From assembly GCA_005799495.1 (NCBI GenBank), contig SYGP01000030.1:1-56659 (forward strand): DNA of 56,659 nucleotides, in the 5' to 3' direction. Each line of letters starts with the position of its first letter. Position 1 is the first letter of the stretch. The DNA is from Planctomycetia bacterium (GTDB taxonomy: Bacteria; Planctomycetota; Phycisphaerae; Phycisphaerales; SM1A02). Below are positions 1-8,887 of the stretch, one piece after another. Made by a program: the position numbers and the translations under genes. The notes beneath the pieces were generated by a model. It worked only from the letters and a program-made list of their open reading frames with translations, was not told the DNA's origin and made no database searches.

Positions 1-147
1 CATGCGCAGGGTCGTGCTCTTGCCGCAGCCCGATGGACCGACAAGCACAACGAACTCGCCGTCGGCTATGGAGAGCGAAACGCAGTCGACGGCCTTCACG
101 CCGTTGGCGTAGTCCTTCGAAACGCCTTGCAGAGTCACGGGTGCCAT
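1..147 (-). CDS. ABC transporter ATP-binding protein, N-terminal part (carbohydrate type)
   Basis: The gene runs off the left edge; only the first 49 residues are present. The start is the ATG whose complement lies at 145-147. The visible part matches the beginning of an MsmX/UgpC/MalK-type ATPase: a first beta-strand segment ([10 protein letters not shown]), a linker and a complete Walker A motif GPSGCGKST at residues 38-46. Such ATPases energise sugar importers, and the two permease components of a carbohydrate importer lie at 1619-4866 on the same strand, so this is probably their ATPase. It is separated from them by a gene on the opposite strand, so it must be transcribed from its own promoter in the 49-nt gap before position 197. 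Substrate cannot be read from this fragment. Confidence 0.85.
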   Translation of the reverse strand, partial: MAPVTLQGVSKDYANGVKAVDCVSLSIADGEFVVLVGPSGCGKSTTLRM

Positions 148-196
148 GCTGAACCGACGAGCCTAGCCCACCATCGGCTTCGGGTACAACTGCGCC

Positions 197-1570
197 ATGC
201 GGCAAGCGATTGCGTCGTCGTTGTGGATGGTCATCGTGTCTTGGGGTTGCGCGGCGAATGTCGAGGCGCAGGATTCTCCCGTCGCGCCGATGGACAGTGC
301 GGTGGCTGAGCAGACCCCCGATCTGCTCCCACCCAACCGTCTGTGCCCGACCGACCGGAAGTTGCCGCGATCGATGCGCTACACCATCCTGCCCCTGCAG
401 GGTGATCTCATCGATCCGAGTGTGGTGATCGCTCTGAAGGAGGTGAATGCTCGTCACACAAGCGCACCAAGGGTCAACACGCTGGTGATCGAGTTCGGCA
501 TCACGGGTGGCGACAGCGCTCAGACGCTGGCTTTGGCTGCAGAGATTGCCGCTCTCCGCAAGCAGATGCCGATCATCGGCGTGCTGGGAAGTGCCGTTGG
601 ACCCGGGGCCATACTTCCGCTGCTCTGCGACTACCTGGTGATCCTTGACCCTGCGAGTGACAAGGTGGTGATCGACTGGACCCCGGGGAGCGATGTCGCA
701 TCTGCCAACATCTCAGCTGAGATAGGCAGGTTCTTTGAGCAGTTCCAGGCATTCACGATCTCGCCCGAAGCAACAGGCCAAGTCGTGCAGGCGATGTTGA
801 ACCCGAATCTCGATCTCTTCCTGTGGAAGACGCCAGAGAATTGTCTCCGCTTTGGGACGACTGCGCCCCCGAATGCGGAAGTGGTGAAACTGTCGAGCGG
901 AACCGATGCACTGACTGGATTGACGGGCAATCAGCTCATCACTTCGGGACTCGCACTGCAAGGGCAGGGAGGTATCGAGAGCGTTGGCGCTGCGCTGGGC
1001 GCGCAGAAGTGGATTGCCGTGCCTGGCATAGCGGACAAGATCCTGGCGCAAGTGAAGTCGCGGCTCGAAACAGAGCGCAAGCAGGCGTACGAGGCGCTGC
1101 GCACGGGATTCCGCTCCGTGAAGGATGCGCGTTCCATCGTGGCGGCGATGGTGGAGGCGGAGTCGATCGCTCGCGCGAGTGACCCACGCAAGCAGCAGTA
1201 CCGCCGTTCGTATTCGCGCGAGTGGACCAACAATACAAGTTCGGGCTCGAACTCAAGTCAGTGGGGCTTTACGCGCGTGACGAGCGTCGCATGGCAGAAG
1301 AACGTGGACGCATCGATCACGGCCTGGCAAACGGTACTGAACATGTACACGCAAGCCTCGACAGCCACGAGCCAAGCGCGACTGATCGCCAAGAAGTTGG
1401 CGGAGTCGGATTCCGCCCAGGTCGATCCAGAGTTTCGTGGCGAGATCACTGCGCTGCAAGGAGAGGTGGATGCGCTGATGCAACAGGGGCCGACTCTCGA
1501 TGTCAAGGGAAACAATGCGCGTCAGACGATCGAGTGGCTGCGCGCCAACCGGAACAATCCGGTTTTCTGA
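197..1570 (+). CDS. exported ClpP/crotonase-fold protein, probably catalytically degenerate
   Basis: A 457-residue protein with a signal peptide (residues 1-24, cleavage probably after VEA). Residues 92-150 look like the core of a ClpP/NfeD-type serine-protease fold: a strand VNTLVIEF, a GG turn at 104-105, a helix, then GSAVGPGAIL (131-140) and CDYLVILDP. Where NfeD/SppA-like enzymes carry the nucleophile in a S-A-G-like motif, this protein reads V-G-P-G, so the catalytic serine seems to be absent. The C-terminal third (about residues 320-440) is polar and helical with coiled-coil character. It sits between the ABC ATPase (divergent) and the ABC permeases (convergent). The fold is an inference by eye; a function in the periplasm beyond that is not visible. 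Confidence 0.6.
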   Translation: MRQAIASSLWMVIVSWGCAANVEAQDSPVAPMDSAVAEQTPDLLPPNRLCPTDRKLPRSMRYTILPLQGDLIDPSVVIALKEVNARHTSAPRVNTLVIEFGITGGDSAQTLALAAEIAALRKQMPIIGVLGSAVGPGAILPLLCDYLVILDPASDKVVIDWTPGSDVASANISAEIGRFFEQFQAFTISPEATGQVVQAMLNPNLDLFLWKTPENCLRFGTTAPPNAEVVKLSSGTDALTGLTGNQLITSGLALQGQGGIESVGAALGAQKWIAVPGIADKILAQVKSRLETERKQAYEALRTGFRSVKDARSIVAAMVEAESIARASDPRKQQYRRSYSREWTNNTSSGSNSSQWGFTRVTSVAWQKNVDASITAWQTVLNMYTQASTATSQARLIAKKLAESDSAQVDPEFRGEITALQGEVDALMQQGPTLDVKGNNARQTIEWLRANRNNPVF

Positions 1571-1618
1571 CGCGCCTGCCGGACGACCTTGGGCGCGCAC
1601 GCGCGGCCGACTGTTGGA

Positions 1619-2488
1619 TCACCCCTTGACGGCACCCTGCGAGAGTCCTTCCACGAACTGCTTCTGCGCCGCGAGGAAGAGGAGGATGCAGGGCACCATG
1701 GTGACGAGGCTTGCGGCCATCAGCAGATGGACATCTTCAAGGCCACCGTACTGATTGCGAAAGGAATTGAGTGCGACGGCAAGCGTCGCCTGCTCGTCGG
1801 AGTGCAAGTAGACAAGCGGTCCAAGGAAGTCATTCCAGACTGCAACGAATGTGAAGACCGCGCAGATGGCGTTCACGGGCTTGCAGAGTGGAAGGATGAT
1901 TCGGAGCCAGATGCCCATGTGCCCGTGGCCGTCGATGCGTGCGGCATCGAAGAGCGACTCGGGGATTTGTGCGATGAACTGTCGATACATGAAGATGAAG
2001 AATGCGTTCCCGAAGAACGCGGGCACCGCCAGCGGCAGCAGCGAATCGATCCAGCCCAGAGAACGGAAGAGCAGGAACAGCGGAATGATGGTGACTTGCC
2101 CCGGCAGCATCATGGTGGCGAGCATCACGAGGAAGAGACCTTCCCGCCCGCGAAAGCGCAGTCGTGCGAACGCATAGCCCACGAGACTGCTCGACAGAAT
2201 GGTGCCAATGACCACAAGGACCGTCACGACGATGGAATTGGCGAGCGCATTCGTGAATCCAGACCACGGGTCCGCTCCACCCATCTCGCGCAGCGCATCG
2301 GGGTAGTTGTGCCACTGGGGGTTCGGTGGCCAGAGGGTCAGGCCTGTTCCTCCTGTGATGGCAGCTCCCGCGCGTTCTGGAGTCTCGAGGCTCACGACCA
2401 CCATCCACCACAGGGGAAACAGCAGTGCGGCACCTCCGAGGATGAGGGGAAGAAAAGCGAAGGAACGGCCAAGTGCGCGGGGGCTCAC
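1619..2488 (-). CDS. carbohydrate ABC transporter permease, MalG/UgpE type
   Basis: An inner-membrane permease of about 289 residues if started at the GTG at 2486-2488, which overlaps the TGA of the upstream gene in a GTGA; an ATG at 2575 would add 29 poorly conserved residues. Six hydrophobic segments are visible, beginning with one near residue 15 (FLPLILGGAALLFPLWWMVV). The cytoplasmic coupling loop shows the EAA signature in degenerate form (DAARIDGHGHMGIWLRIILP). It pairs with the MalF-type permease encoded immediately upstream and would dock the ATPase encoded at the left edge. The adjacent alpha-glucan enzymes suggest a malto-oligosaccharide substrate, but this is context only. Confidence 0.9.
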   Translation of the reverse strand: MSPRALGRSFAFLPLILGGAALLFPLWWMVVVSLETPERAGAAITGGTGLTLWPPNPQWHNYPDALREMGGADPWSGFTNALANSIVVTVLVVIGTILSSSLVGYAFARLRFRGREGLFLVMLATMMLPGQVTIIPLFLLFRSLGWIDSLLPLAVPAFFGNAFFIFMYRQFIAQIPESLFDAARIDGHGHMGIWLRIILPLCKPVNAICAVFTFVAVWNDFLGPLVYLHSDEQATLAVALNSFRNQYGGLEDVHLLMAASLVTMVPCILLFLAAQKQFVEGLSQGAVKG

Positions 2489-4866
2489 TTGGCACCCCCT
2501 TCCACATGCACCCATCGGTTGCTCGTACGAAGGACGATGGCGGTGAGCACCAGCACGATGACGAGCAAGATCCACGCCAGCGCACTGGCGTAGCCCATTT
2601 CGTAGAACTCAAAGCCCTGGTTGAAGATGTAGAGCACGAGAAACCTCGTGAGATCGCCTGGCTCACCGCCTGTCATCACGAAGGCCTGCGTGAACACCTG
2701 AAAGCTGGAGATGACCGCCATGATGGTGTTGAAGAGAATGACGGGGGACAGCATCGGAAGTGTGACGGAGAAGAATCTGCGCAGTGGCCCTGCGCCATCG
2801 ATCGCTGCGGCTTCGAGCAGGTCTGTCGGGACCTGCTGCAGTCCTGCGAGGTACACCATCATCGTTCCGCCCACGAACCACAGACTCATGATGGCGAATG
2901 CCGGCGCGCCCCAGATGGCGGCATCTGCACCGAACCACTCTGGCGGAACCATGCCGAGTGGCTTCAGGATCGGCTCGAGGGCCATGTTCATCAGTCCGTG
3001 GTCGGAATCGAAGACCCATCGCCACAGGACGGAAACGCCCACGCCCGCAAGCACGCTTGGGAGGTACCAGGCGGCGCGAAAGAGGTGAATGCCCCTCACC
3101 CTGGTGTTCATCAGCAGAGCCGCCAGAAGCGCGAGAATCTGCCCTGTGGGCACGGCAATAAGGGCGTACCAGATCGTGACGCGGATGCTCATGCGGAAGC
3201 GTGCATCCGCGGTGAAAATCTGCTCGAAGTTGGCGGTTCCTGCGAAGTCCGCCTGAGTGAGCGGCGAAACGCCTTTCCACCTCGCGAACGCAAGGAGCAG
3301 GCTCATGATCACGGGGAATGCCATGAACAAGAGGAACCCCATGATCCACGGTGAGGCAAGCGCATAGCCAGCGCGTTCATCCTCGCGTTCTCGTCCCGTC
3401 AGCGTGCCGCCCCTCAGCCGCAGCACCCAGACACCCATGAGGAGCACGAACAGCAGAATGGCGGCAAGGCCGATCGCATCCCATGGCATCGGTGAAAGGG
3501 ATGCATCCTTGAGGGGGCTCGTGCTTTCGGCGTTCCAATCGCGTTCAAAGTTGGTGATTGCCTCTCGCAGAGGTACATCGGCGGTCTTGAGCCCTTGATC
3601 AAGTCGCGATGCCATCAACGCCTCAAACTGCGGATTGACAGGCCAGTCCACGATCTGCGCGATCTCTGCAGCGCGCAGATAGCCCGCGTTGTTGGCGGGA
3701 GGGAGCACGGGATCTGCAAACGCCGGACTCTCGGCGGCGGCACGGATCGTTGGGATGGCCAGGCCCAACCGAGCAAGGTCGCGCTGCGTCTGCTCGCCAG
3801 CGAGAAAGCGCACGAGCCGCCAGGACTCGTTTGGATGTGTTGTCTGCGCCGAGATGCTCCAGGAGACAGTGAGCACGATGTTTGCCTTGGTCTTTCCGCG
3901 TGGAAGGGGAGCGAAATCCCAATCGAATCCACCTTGCGATGGCGGAGAGATCTTTCGGTAACTCGGCACGACCCAACGACCGAAGGGGCCTGCCATGCCG
4001 ACCTTTCCAGACAGAAACACGCTCGATCCACTTGCAATCTTGCTCTTGCCACTCGTGAGTGCGCCTTGTTCGTCATGTCGCCATCCGCGCAGACGATCGA
4101 GCGACTCGAACACGGCTGGTTCGCCCGTTCGAAGCGTCTCGAAGGAGCTCCCTTTGATGTCGAGCCCGTCGGTCATCAGGTACGCGCGAATCATTGCCGG
4201 CCAGGTGACGAACTCAGCGCCGGTGCAGTCGGGCAGTGTGCCGATGCGCCGTGCAGCCCCGATGAAATCGTCCCATGTCCAGTCATCGTGCGGTGGTGAG
4301 ACCCCCGCTCGCGCGAACAAATCCTTGTTCCAGTAGAAGCCGACTGTCGTGAAGTCCTTCGGAATGCCATAGAGCGCGCCGTTTCCAGAATGCTCGCCGT
4401 CAAAGCGGAATGCAGCGACGGTCGCCGGGTAGAAGCCGCTCAAGTCGAGTCGGTGACGGACGCTGAGCTGCTCGTCCGCTGCGATGAAGTCATCCAGAGG
4501 GAGGAGAAGCCCCAAGTCCACGAAGGATGGAATGCGCTCCGATCCCACATAGAACACATCGGGCGGATCGCCAGACGCCATCATCGTCTGCAACTTTGTG
4601 TAGAAACTTGCTGCGTCGCCAGGATTGATGCGCCGCACACGGATGCCAGGATTCTCTGTGGAGAATCGCGCGAGGGCATCCTCCACGATCGCATCTTCTT
4701 CCTGGCCGCCTTCCCCCGACCAGTGCATGACGACGATCTCAGTCCGATTGTCGCTCGAGAGCAACCCTCCGAGGTCGCGAAGTGCGACGGTGATGAATGC
4801 CCAGGCGATCAGCAGAACCGCGCATAGGGCAAGCAGCCACTGGAAGGATCGTCCGATGGCGCGCAT
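2485..4866 (-). CDS. fused sugar-binding protein and ABC permease (MalE-MalF-like)
   Basis: About 793 residues, twice the size of a MalF permease. The N-terminus has a hydrophobic anchor (about residues 8-28), followed by a family-1 type solute-binding domain to about residue 440 (VVMHWSGEGGQEEDA, then PDVFYVGSERIPSFVDLGLL). A second membrane helix near 460-480 leads into a six-helix permease with a clear EAA loop near residue 685 (EAAAIDGAGPLRRFFSVTLP). The binding protein is therefore tethered to the transporter instead of being a separate lipoprotein. I chose the ATG at 4866 because the residues upstream (from 4950) lack conservation and would run into the divergent gene at 4925; an ATG at 4881 is possible. 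The stop overlaps the next permease. Confidence 0.88.
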   Translation of the reverse strand: MRAIGRSFQWLLALCAVLLIAWAFITVALRDLGGLLSSDNRTEIVVMHWSGEGGQEEDAIVEDALARFSTENPGIRVRRINPGDAASFYTKLQTMMASGDPPDVFYVGSERIPSFVDLGLLLPLDDFIAADEQLSVRHRLDLSGFYPATVAAFRFDGEHSGNGALYGIPKDFTTVGFYWNKDLFARAGVSPPHDDWTWDDFIGAARRIGTLPDCTGAEFVTWPAMIRAYLMTDGLDIKGSSFETLRTGEPAVFESLDRLRGWRHDEQGALTSGKSKIASGSSVFLSGKVGMAGPFGRWVVPSYRKISPPSQGGFDWDFAPLPRGKTKANIVLTVSWSISAQTTHPNESWRLVRFLAGEQTQRDLARLGLAIPTIRAAAESPAFADPVLPPANNAGYLRAAEIAQIVDWPVNPQFEALMASRLDQGLKTADVPLREAITNFERDWNAESTSPLKDASLSPMPWDAIGLAAILLFVLLMGVWVLRLRGGTLTGREREDERAGYALASPWIMGFLLFMAFPVIMSLLLAFARWKGVSPLTQADFAGTANFEQIFTADARFRMSIRVTIWYALIAVPTGQILALLAALLMNTRVRGIHLFRAAWYLPSVLAGVGVSVLWRWVFDSDHGLMNMALEPILKPLGMVPPEWFGADAAIWGAPAFAIMSLWFVGGTMMVYLAGLQQVPTDLLEAAAIDGAGPLRRFFSVTLPMLSPVILFNTIMAVISSFQVFTQAFVMTGGEPGDLTRFLVLYIFNQGFEFYEMGYASALAWILLVIVLVLTAIVLRTSNRWVHVEGGAK

Positions 4867-4924
4867 CTCTCCGCAGAGCATAAGGAACTCGATGCGGGCT
4901 AGGTGGGCTGCGTATGCTCCAACC

Positions 4925-7378
4925 ATGGTCGTGGGAGCTGCCAGGCACACGTTGTGGATGGTCGTCTGTGCCGTCGCATGTCTGGCGTGTGTCGCCCATC
5001 AAGACACCAACAGCCGACCATGGCCGCCGCGAGAACCGACCATCCAGTCGTCGCTGCCGCGAAATCAGTTCGCGAAGGTTCCCTCTGTGGACATCCGCGA
5101 GAGCGGTGGGGGGAGATTCGCCTGCACATTTGCCTTTCAACCGATGACGCCGGCACGCAGCGTGTGCCTTGCGGGGTCGTTCAACAGTTGGAACATGAGC
5201 GGCACGCCGCTGTCGCGAGGCGACGATGGCGTGTGGCGGGTTCAAGTGACGATGCCTGCCGGCGTCCAGCTCTACAAGTTCGTCGTGGATGGCGATCAAT
5301 GGACCACCGATCCTCGGAATCCCTTCACTGAGTTGGATGGGCATGGCGGCAAAAACAGCGTTCTGCGGCTTGGGGCGGAAGCCAATCTCGGATCGGTCCG
5401 GGCGAAACGCGGTGATGGCAAGGTGGAGGGCGCGGCGATCCTGCACGATCCGGACCGCGCATCTTTTGCGCAGCGGCTGCCCAATGGCGCCGTGCTGCTG
5501 CGGGTGCGAACCCTGCGAGATGATGTCGAGGGCTGCGAACTCGCGATGCCGGGAAAGTCCCGTCAACCCATGCGTGATTCAGGTGCGGACGAAGCCTTCA
5601 CGTGGTGGGAGATCGAGGTTGCGGATGTTGGTTCGAAGTTGACGTACACATTCCTCTTTTCAGATGGAGCAAAGCGCTTGAAGGACGAGCGAATCTATTC
5701 ACTCAATACGGCACCCGATGCATTGTTTCGCACGCCTGCATGGGCGAAGGATGCGATCTGGTACCAGATCATGCTGGAGCGCTTTCGCGATGGAGATTCG
5801 CTCAACAATCCCGATCCGTGTCGTCCCTGGACGAGCGAGTGGTATGGATTGAGTCCCTGGGAGGGGCAGAATGGATCGACCTTCTTCAAGTGGGATGTCT
5901 TCTCGCGGCGCTATGGCGGTGATCTCGCGGGGTTGCGCGAGAAGCTCGGCTACTTGAAGCAGTTGGGGATCAATGCCATCTATCTGAACCCCGTCTTTCA
6001 GGCGCCGAGCCATCACAAGTACAACGCGACGAACTTCCTGCACATCGACGAGCACTTCGGAACGAAGGGCGATTACGCCAAGGCGGAGTCGGCGGAGGAT
6101 CTGCTTGATCCGCGTTCATGGCAGTGGACGCCGACCGACAAGCTGTTCCTCGAAGTTCTGCGCGAGTCGAAGCGGCTGGGCATTCGGGTGATTCTTGATG
6201 GCGTGTTCAACCATGTGGGCACCTTGCATCCCGCTTTCCGCGATCTGAAGGAAAAGGGCGAGCGCAGCCGATTCAAGGATTGGTTCAGCGTGCGCTCGTG
6301 GGAGCCGTTTGAGTACGACGGATGGGCTGGCTTCGGGGAACTTCCCGTCTTTCGAAAGAACGAGCGCGGTTTCTCCTGTGATGGGGTCAAGGAGCATGTG
6401 TTCGCCGTCACGCGCCGATGGATGGACCCCAATGGCGACGGCGATCCATCGGATGGCATCGATGGCTGGCGCCTTGATGTGCCGAACGAAGTCCCGATGC
6501 CGTTCTGGCATGAGTGGCGTGATCTGGTGAAGTCGATCAACCCCGATGCGTACATCGTGGGAGAAATCTGGAAGCGCGCGGATGATTGGCTGGATGGTCG
6601 CTCCTTCGATGCAGTGATGAACTATCCGTTTGCGGAGATCATGTTGCATTGGATGCGAGACAAGGAGCGGAAGATCTCCGCAAGCGAGATGGACCGCCGG
6701 CTGGCGGAACTGCGGCGCGCGTATCCAGCCGAGGCGACCTATGTGTTGCAGAATCTCGTGGACAGTCACGACACGGACCGCATCGTGTCCAAGTTCCTTC
6801 ATCCGGATTTCGAGTACGACAAGGGAAACCGTGAGCAGGACAATCCCAACTACAACGGCAAGAAACCCGGGCCTGAGGAGTACAGCCGAGTCCGACTGCT
6901 TGCGCTCGTTCAAATGGTGTATGTCGGCGCGCCGATGGTGTACTACGGCGACGAGGTCGGCATGTGGGGCGCGGATGATCCGACCAATCGCAAGCCCATG
7001 CTGTGGGAGGATCGGCAGCCGTACGAGCAGCCCGAGGAGAACAAGGTCGACGAAGAACAGTTCGACTGGTATCGCCGTGTGATCGCGCTGCGAAACGCGC
7101 ATCCGGCGCTTCGGACCGGGTCTTTCGAGATGGTGACGACGGACGATGCGCAGGATGTTTGGGTGTTCATGCGCGCCCTGCCCACGGAGCGCCTGCTCGT
7201 GGCGATCAACGCATCGGCGCGCGAGGCGAAGTTGGACTTGTCCTCGTTGGCGATTTCCGGCATCGGTGGATCGTGGAAGACGGTGTTCGGCGGGGAGGGT
7301 GCTGCCCTGTCCGATGATGCGTTCCCGCGCATCTCCGTGCCTCCACTTTCGGGTCGCGTGTGGACGCTCCAGAAGTGA
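4925..7378 (+). CDS. exported alpha-amylase family enzyme (GH13, neopullulanase/cyclomaltodextrinase-like)
   Basis: About 817 residues. A short hydrophobic N-terminus with Cys residues (VVCAVACLACVA) suggests a signal or lipoprotein peptide, so the enzyme probably acts in the periplasm. Residues 60-140 form an AMPK/CBM48-like glycogen-binding module (VCLAGSFNSWN, then KFVVDGDQW), followed by another beta-domain and the GH13 barrel. Conserved regions are visible: DGVFNHVG near 424, GWRLDV with the nucleophile Asp518, VGEIW with the acid Glu547 and VDSHDTDR with Asp616. It would hydrolyse alpha-1,4-glucans or cyclodextrins to short maltodextrins for the divergently encoded importer. The start at 4925 is 58 nt from the divergent gene; upstream in-frame codons lie inside that gene. 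Confidence 0.9.
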   Translation: MVVGAARHTLWMVVCAVACLACVAHQDTNSRPWPPREPTIQSSLPRNQFAKVPSVDIRESGGGRFACTFAFQPMTPARSVCLAGSFNSWNMSGTPLSRGDDGVWRVQVTMPAGVQLYKFVVDGDQWTTDPRNPFTELDGHGGKNSVLRLGAEANLGSVRAKRGDGKVEGAAILHDPDRASFAQRLPNGAVLLRVRTLRDDVEGCELAMPGKSRQPMRDSGADEAFTWWEIEVADVGSKLTYTFLFSDGAKRLKDERIYSLNTAPDALFRTPAWAKDAIWYQIMLERFRDGDSLNNPDPCRPWTSEWYGLSPWEGQNGSTFFKWDVFSRRYGGDLAGLREKLGYLKQLGINAIYLNPVFQAPSHHKYNATNFLHIDEHFGTKGDYAKAESAEDLLDPRSWQWTPTDKLFLEVLRESKRLGIRVILDGVFNHVGTLHPAFRDLKEKGERSRFKDWFSVRSWEPFEYDGWAGFGELPVFRKNERGFSCDGVKEHVFAVTRRWMDPNGDGDPSDGIDGWRLDVPNEVPMPFWHEWRDLVKSINPDAYIVGEIWKRADDWLDGRSFDAVMNYPFAEIMLHWMRDKERKISASEMDRRLAELRRAYPAEATYVLQNLVDSHDTDRIVSKFLHPDFEYDKGNREQDNPNYNGKKPGPEEYSRVRLLALVQMVYVGAPMVYYGDEVGMWGADDPTNRKPMLWEDRQPYEQPEENKVDEEQFDWYRRVIALRNAHPALRTGSFEMVTTDDAQDVWVFMRALPTERLLVAINASAREAKLDLSSLAISGIGGSWKTVFGGEGAALSDDAFPRISVPPLSGRVWTLQK

Positions 7379-8856
7379 CGCAGCGCATCAATCCGATCCT
7401 CGATCGGCGTGCGTATGGTGTGCTTGCGCACATCAGCAGCCTCGACGGCGACTGCGCCATCGGTGACGCAGGGCCGAGTGCCATGCGATTCCTTGACTGG
7501 TGTGCGGAAGCGGGCGCGGGTTGGTGGCAGATGCTGCCGGTCGGACCAGTCGGCGCTGGTGACTCGCCCTATTCAAGCACATCCAGCTTCGCAGGTGAAC
7601 CGCTCTTCATTTCCCTGGAGGGACTCCACGAGGACGGTCTGATTTCCGCTCGAACGGTGCGCGAAGCGCGTCGCACGGCTGCGCACCTTGGCGGGCAGGC
7701 GCTGAAGGCTCGCGGAGCGCGTGCCCGCAGCAACTTCGAAGCGGCGCGCGCCGCGAAGGAGCCTGCGTTCCTTGAGGCGTTTGAAGTCTTCCGTCTCGAA
7801 CGCGGATTTGAGAGTTCGGAGTATCGATCCTTTGCCCGTCGCGAGCGTTCATGGCTTGACGGTTGGTCTCGTTATCAGCGGGACACGGGCGGGTTCCACG
7901 CGTTCTTGCAGTTCCAGTTTGATCGTCAGTGGGAACGATTGCGTGCGCATGCCGCGCGCCGAGGCGTGCGCCTGCTCGGTGATGTGCCGATTTTCGTATC
8001 GCTCGATAGCGCGGATGTTGCATCGGAGCCTGCGCTCTTCCGTCTTGATTCACGCGGGCAGCCCCAAGTCGTGACCGGGGTTCCGCCGGACTGCTTCTCT
8101 GCGGATGGGCAGTTGTGGGGTCATCCGCACTACAGATGGGATGCCCATCGCCGACAGGGCTTCGACTGGTGGTGCCGCCGACTTGGGATCGCGCTGCGTC
8201 GATTCGACGGGGTTCGCATCGATCACTTCGTCGGCTTTCATCACGCCTATGAGATTCGTGCCGGTGCCCGAACGGCGCGCCGCGGATTGTGGCGTCCGCA
8301 GCCGGGGCGGGAGGTGCTCACCGCCGCGCGAAGGAAACTGGGCTCTCTCGCACTCATCGCGGAGGATCTTGGTGCCGTCACGCCGGAAGTGGTCGCGCTG
8401 CGGAAAGCGTTCCAGTTGCCGGGCATGAAGGTGCTGCAGAACGCCTTTGGTGGCAATGACTCCGGCGAACTGCCCCATCATCATCCGCTCGACAGTGTTG
8501 TCTATACAGGGACGCACGACAACGAGACGACCGTGCAGTGGCGGGACTCGCGTTCAGCGGATGAGCTGGTGCGCCTGCGCACGGTCTGCGGACCTGAAGC
8601 GCTGCGCGATCCGGCGGCGGCACTCATCCGCATGGCGTTCGCGTCTCCTGCGCAGTTGGCGGTCGTACCCTTACAGGATGTGCTTGGGCTCGGCGCCAAG
8701 GCGCGCATGAATGTGCCGGGTATCGCGCTGGGGAACTGGACTTGGCGGATTGGCTCGGACTGGGCTGCGGTGCGTCACGGCTGCGCCAAACGACTTCGCG
8801 CCTTGGCGCAGGCGACGGGCCGCACACAAGTCGCCGACTCACGCCGCCGCACATGA
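7375..8856 (+). CDS. malQ: 4-alpha-glucanotransferase (amylomaltase)
   Basis: About 493 residues of a GH77 disproportionating enzyme, which transfers alpha-1,4-glucan segments between maltodextrins in the cytoplasm. Visible features: the N-terminal RRAYGVLAHISSL, the SPYSSTSSFAG loop, nucleophile Asp283 in FDGVRIDHF, acid/base Glu330 in IAEDLG and Asp382 in THDNET. The length is near that of the short bacterial and plant-type MalQ. I prefer the GTG at 7375, which overlaps the previous stop as GTGA, the overlap used repeatedly in this window; a GTG at 7360 would add five residues. It lies between the amylase and the phosphorylase, forming one rightward operon. Confidence 0.93.
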   Translation: MTQRINPILDRRAYGVLAHISSLDGDCAIGDAGPSAMRFLDWCAEAGAGWWQMLPVGPVGAGDSPYSSTSSFAGEPLFISLEGLHEDGLISARTVREARRTAAHLGGQALKARGARARSNFEAARAAKEPAFLEAFEVFRLERGFESSEYRSFARRERSWLDGWSRYQRDTGGFHAFLQFQFDRQWERLRAHAARRGVRLLGDVPIFVSLDSADVASEPALFRLDSRGQPQVVTGVPPDCFSADGQLWGHPHYRWDAHRRQGFDWWCRRLGIALRRFDGVRIDHFVGFHHAYEIRAGARTARRGLWRPQPGREVLTAARRKLGSLALIAEDLGAVTPEVVALRKAFQLPGMKVLQNAFGGNDSGELPHHHPLDSVVYTGTHDNETTVQWRDSRSADELVRLRTVCGPEALRDPAAALIRMAFASPAQLAVVPLQDVLGLGAKARMNVPGIALGNWTWRIGSDWAAVRHGCAKRLRALAQATGRTQVADSRRRT

Positions 8857-8887
8857 GGCGGAAGAATTGGTAGGAATACGGGACTCC

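Noticed and set aside
1589-2593. A long plus-strand reading frame of about 334 residues opposite the permease
   Set aside because: It lies antisense to a clear ABC permease, is rich in His, Gln, Arg and Glu from its complement, and has no motif.
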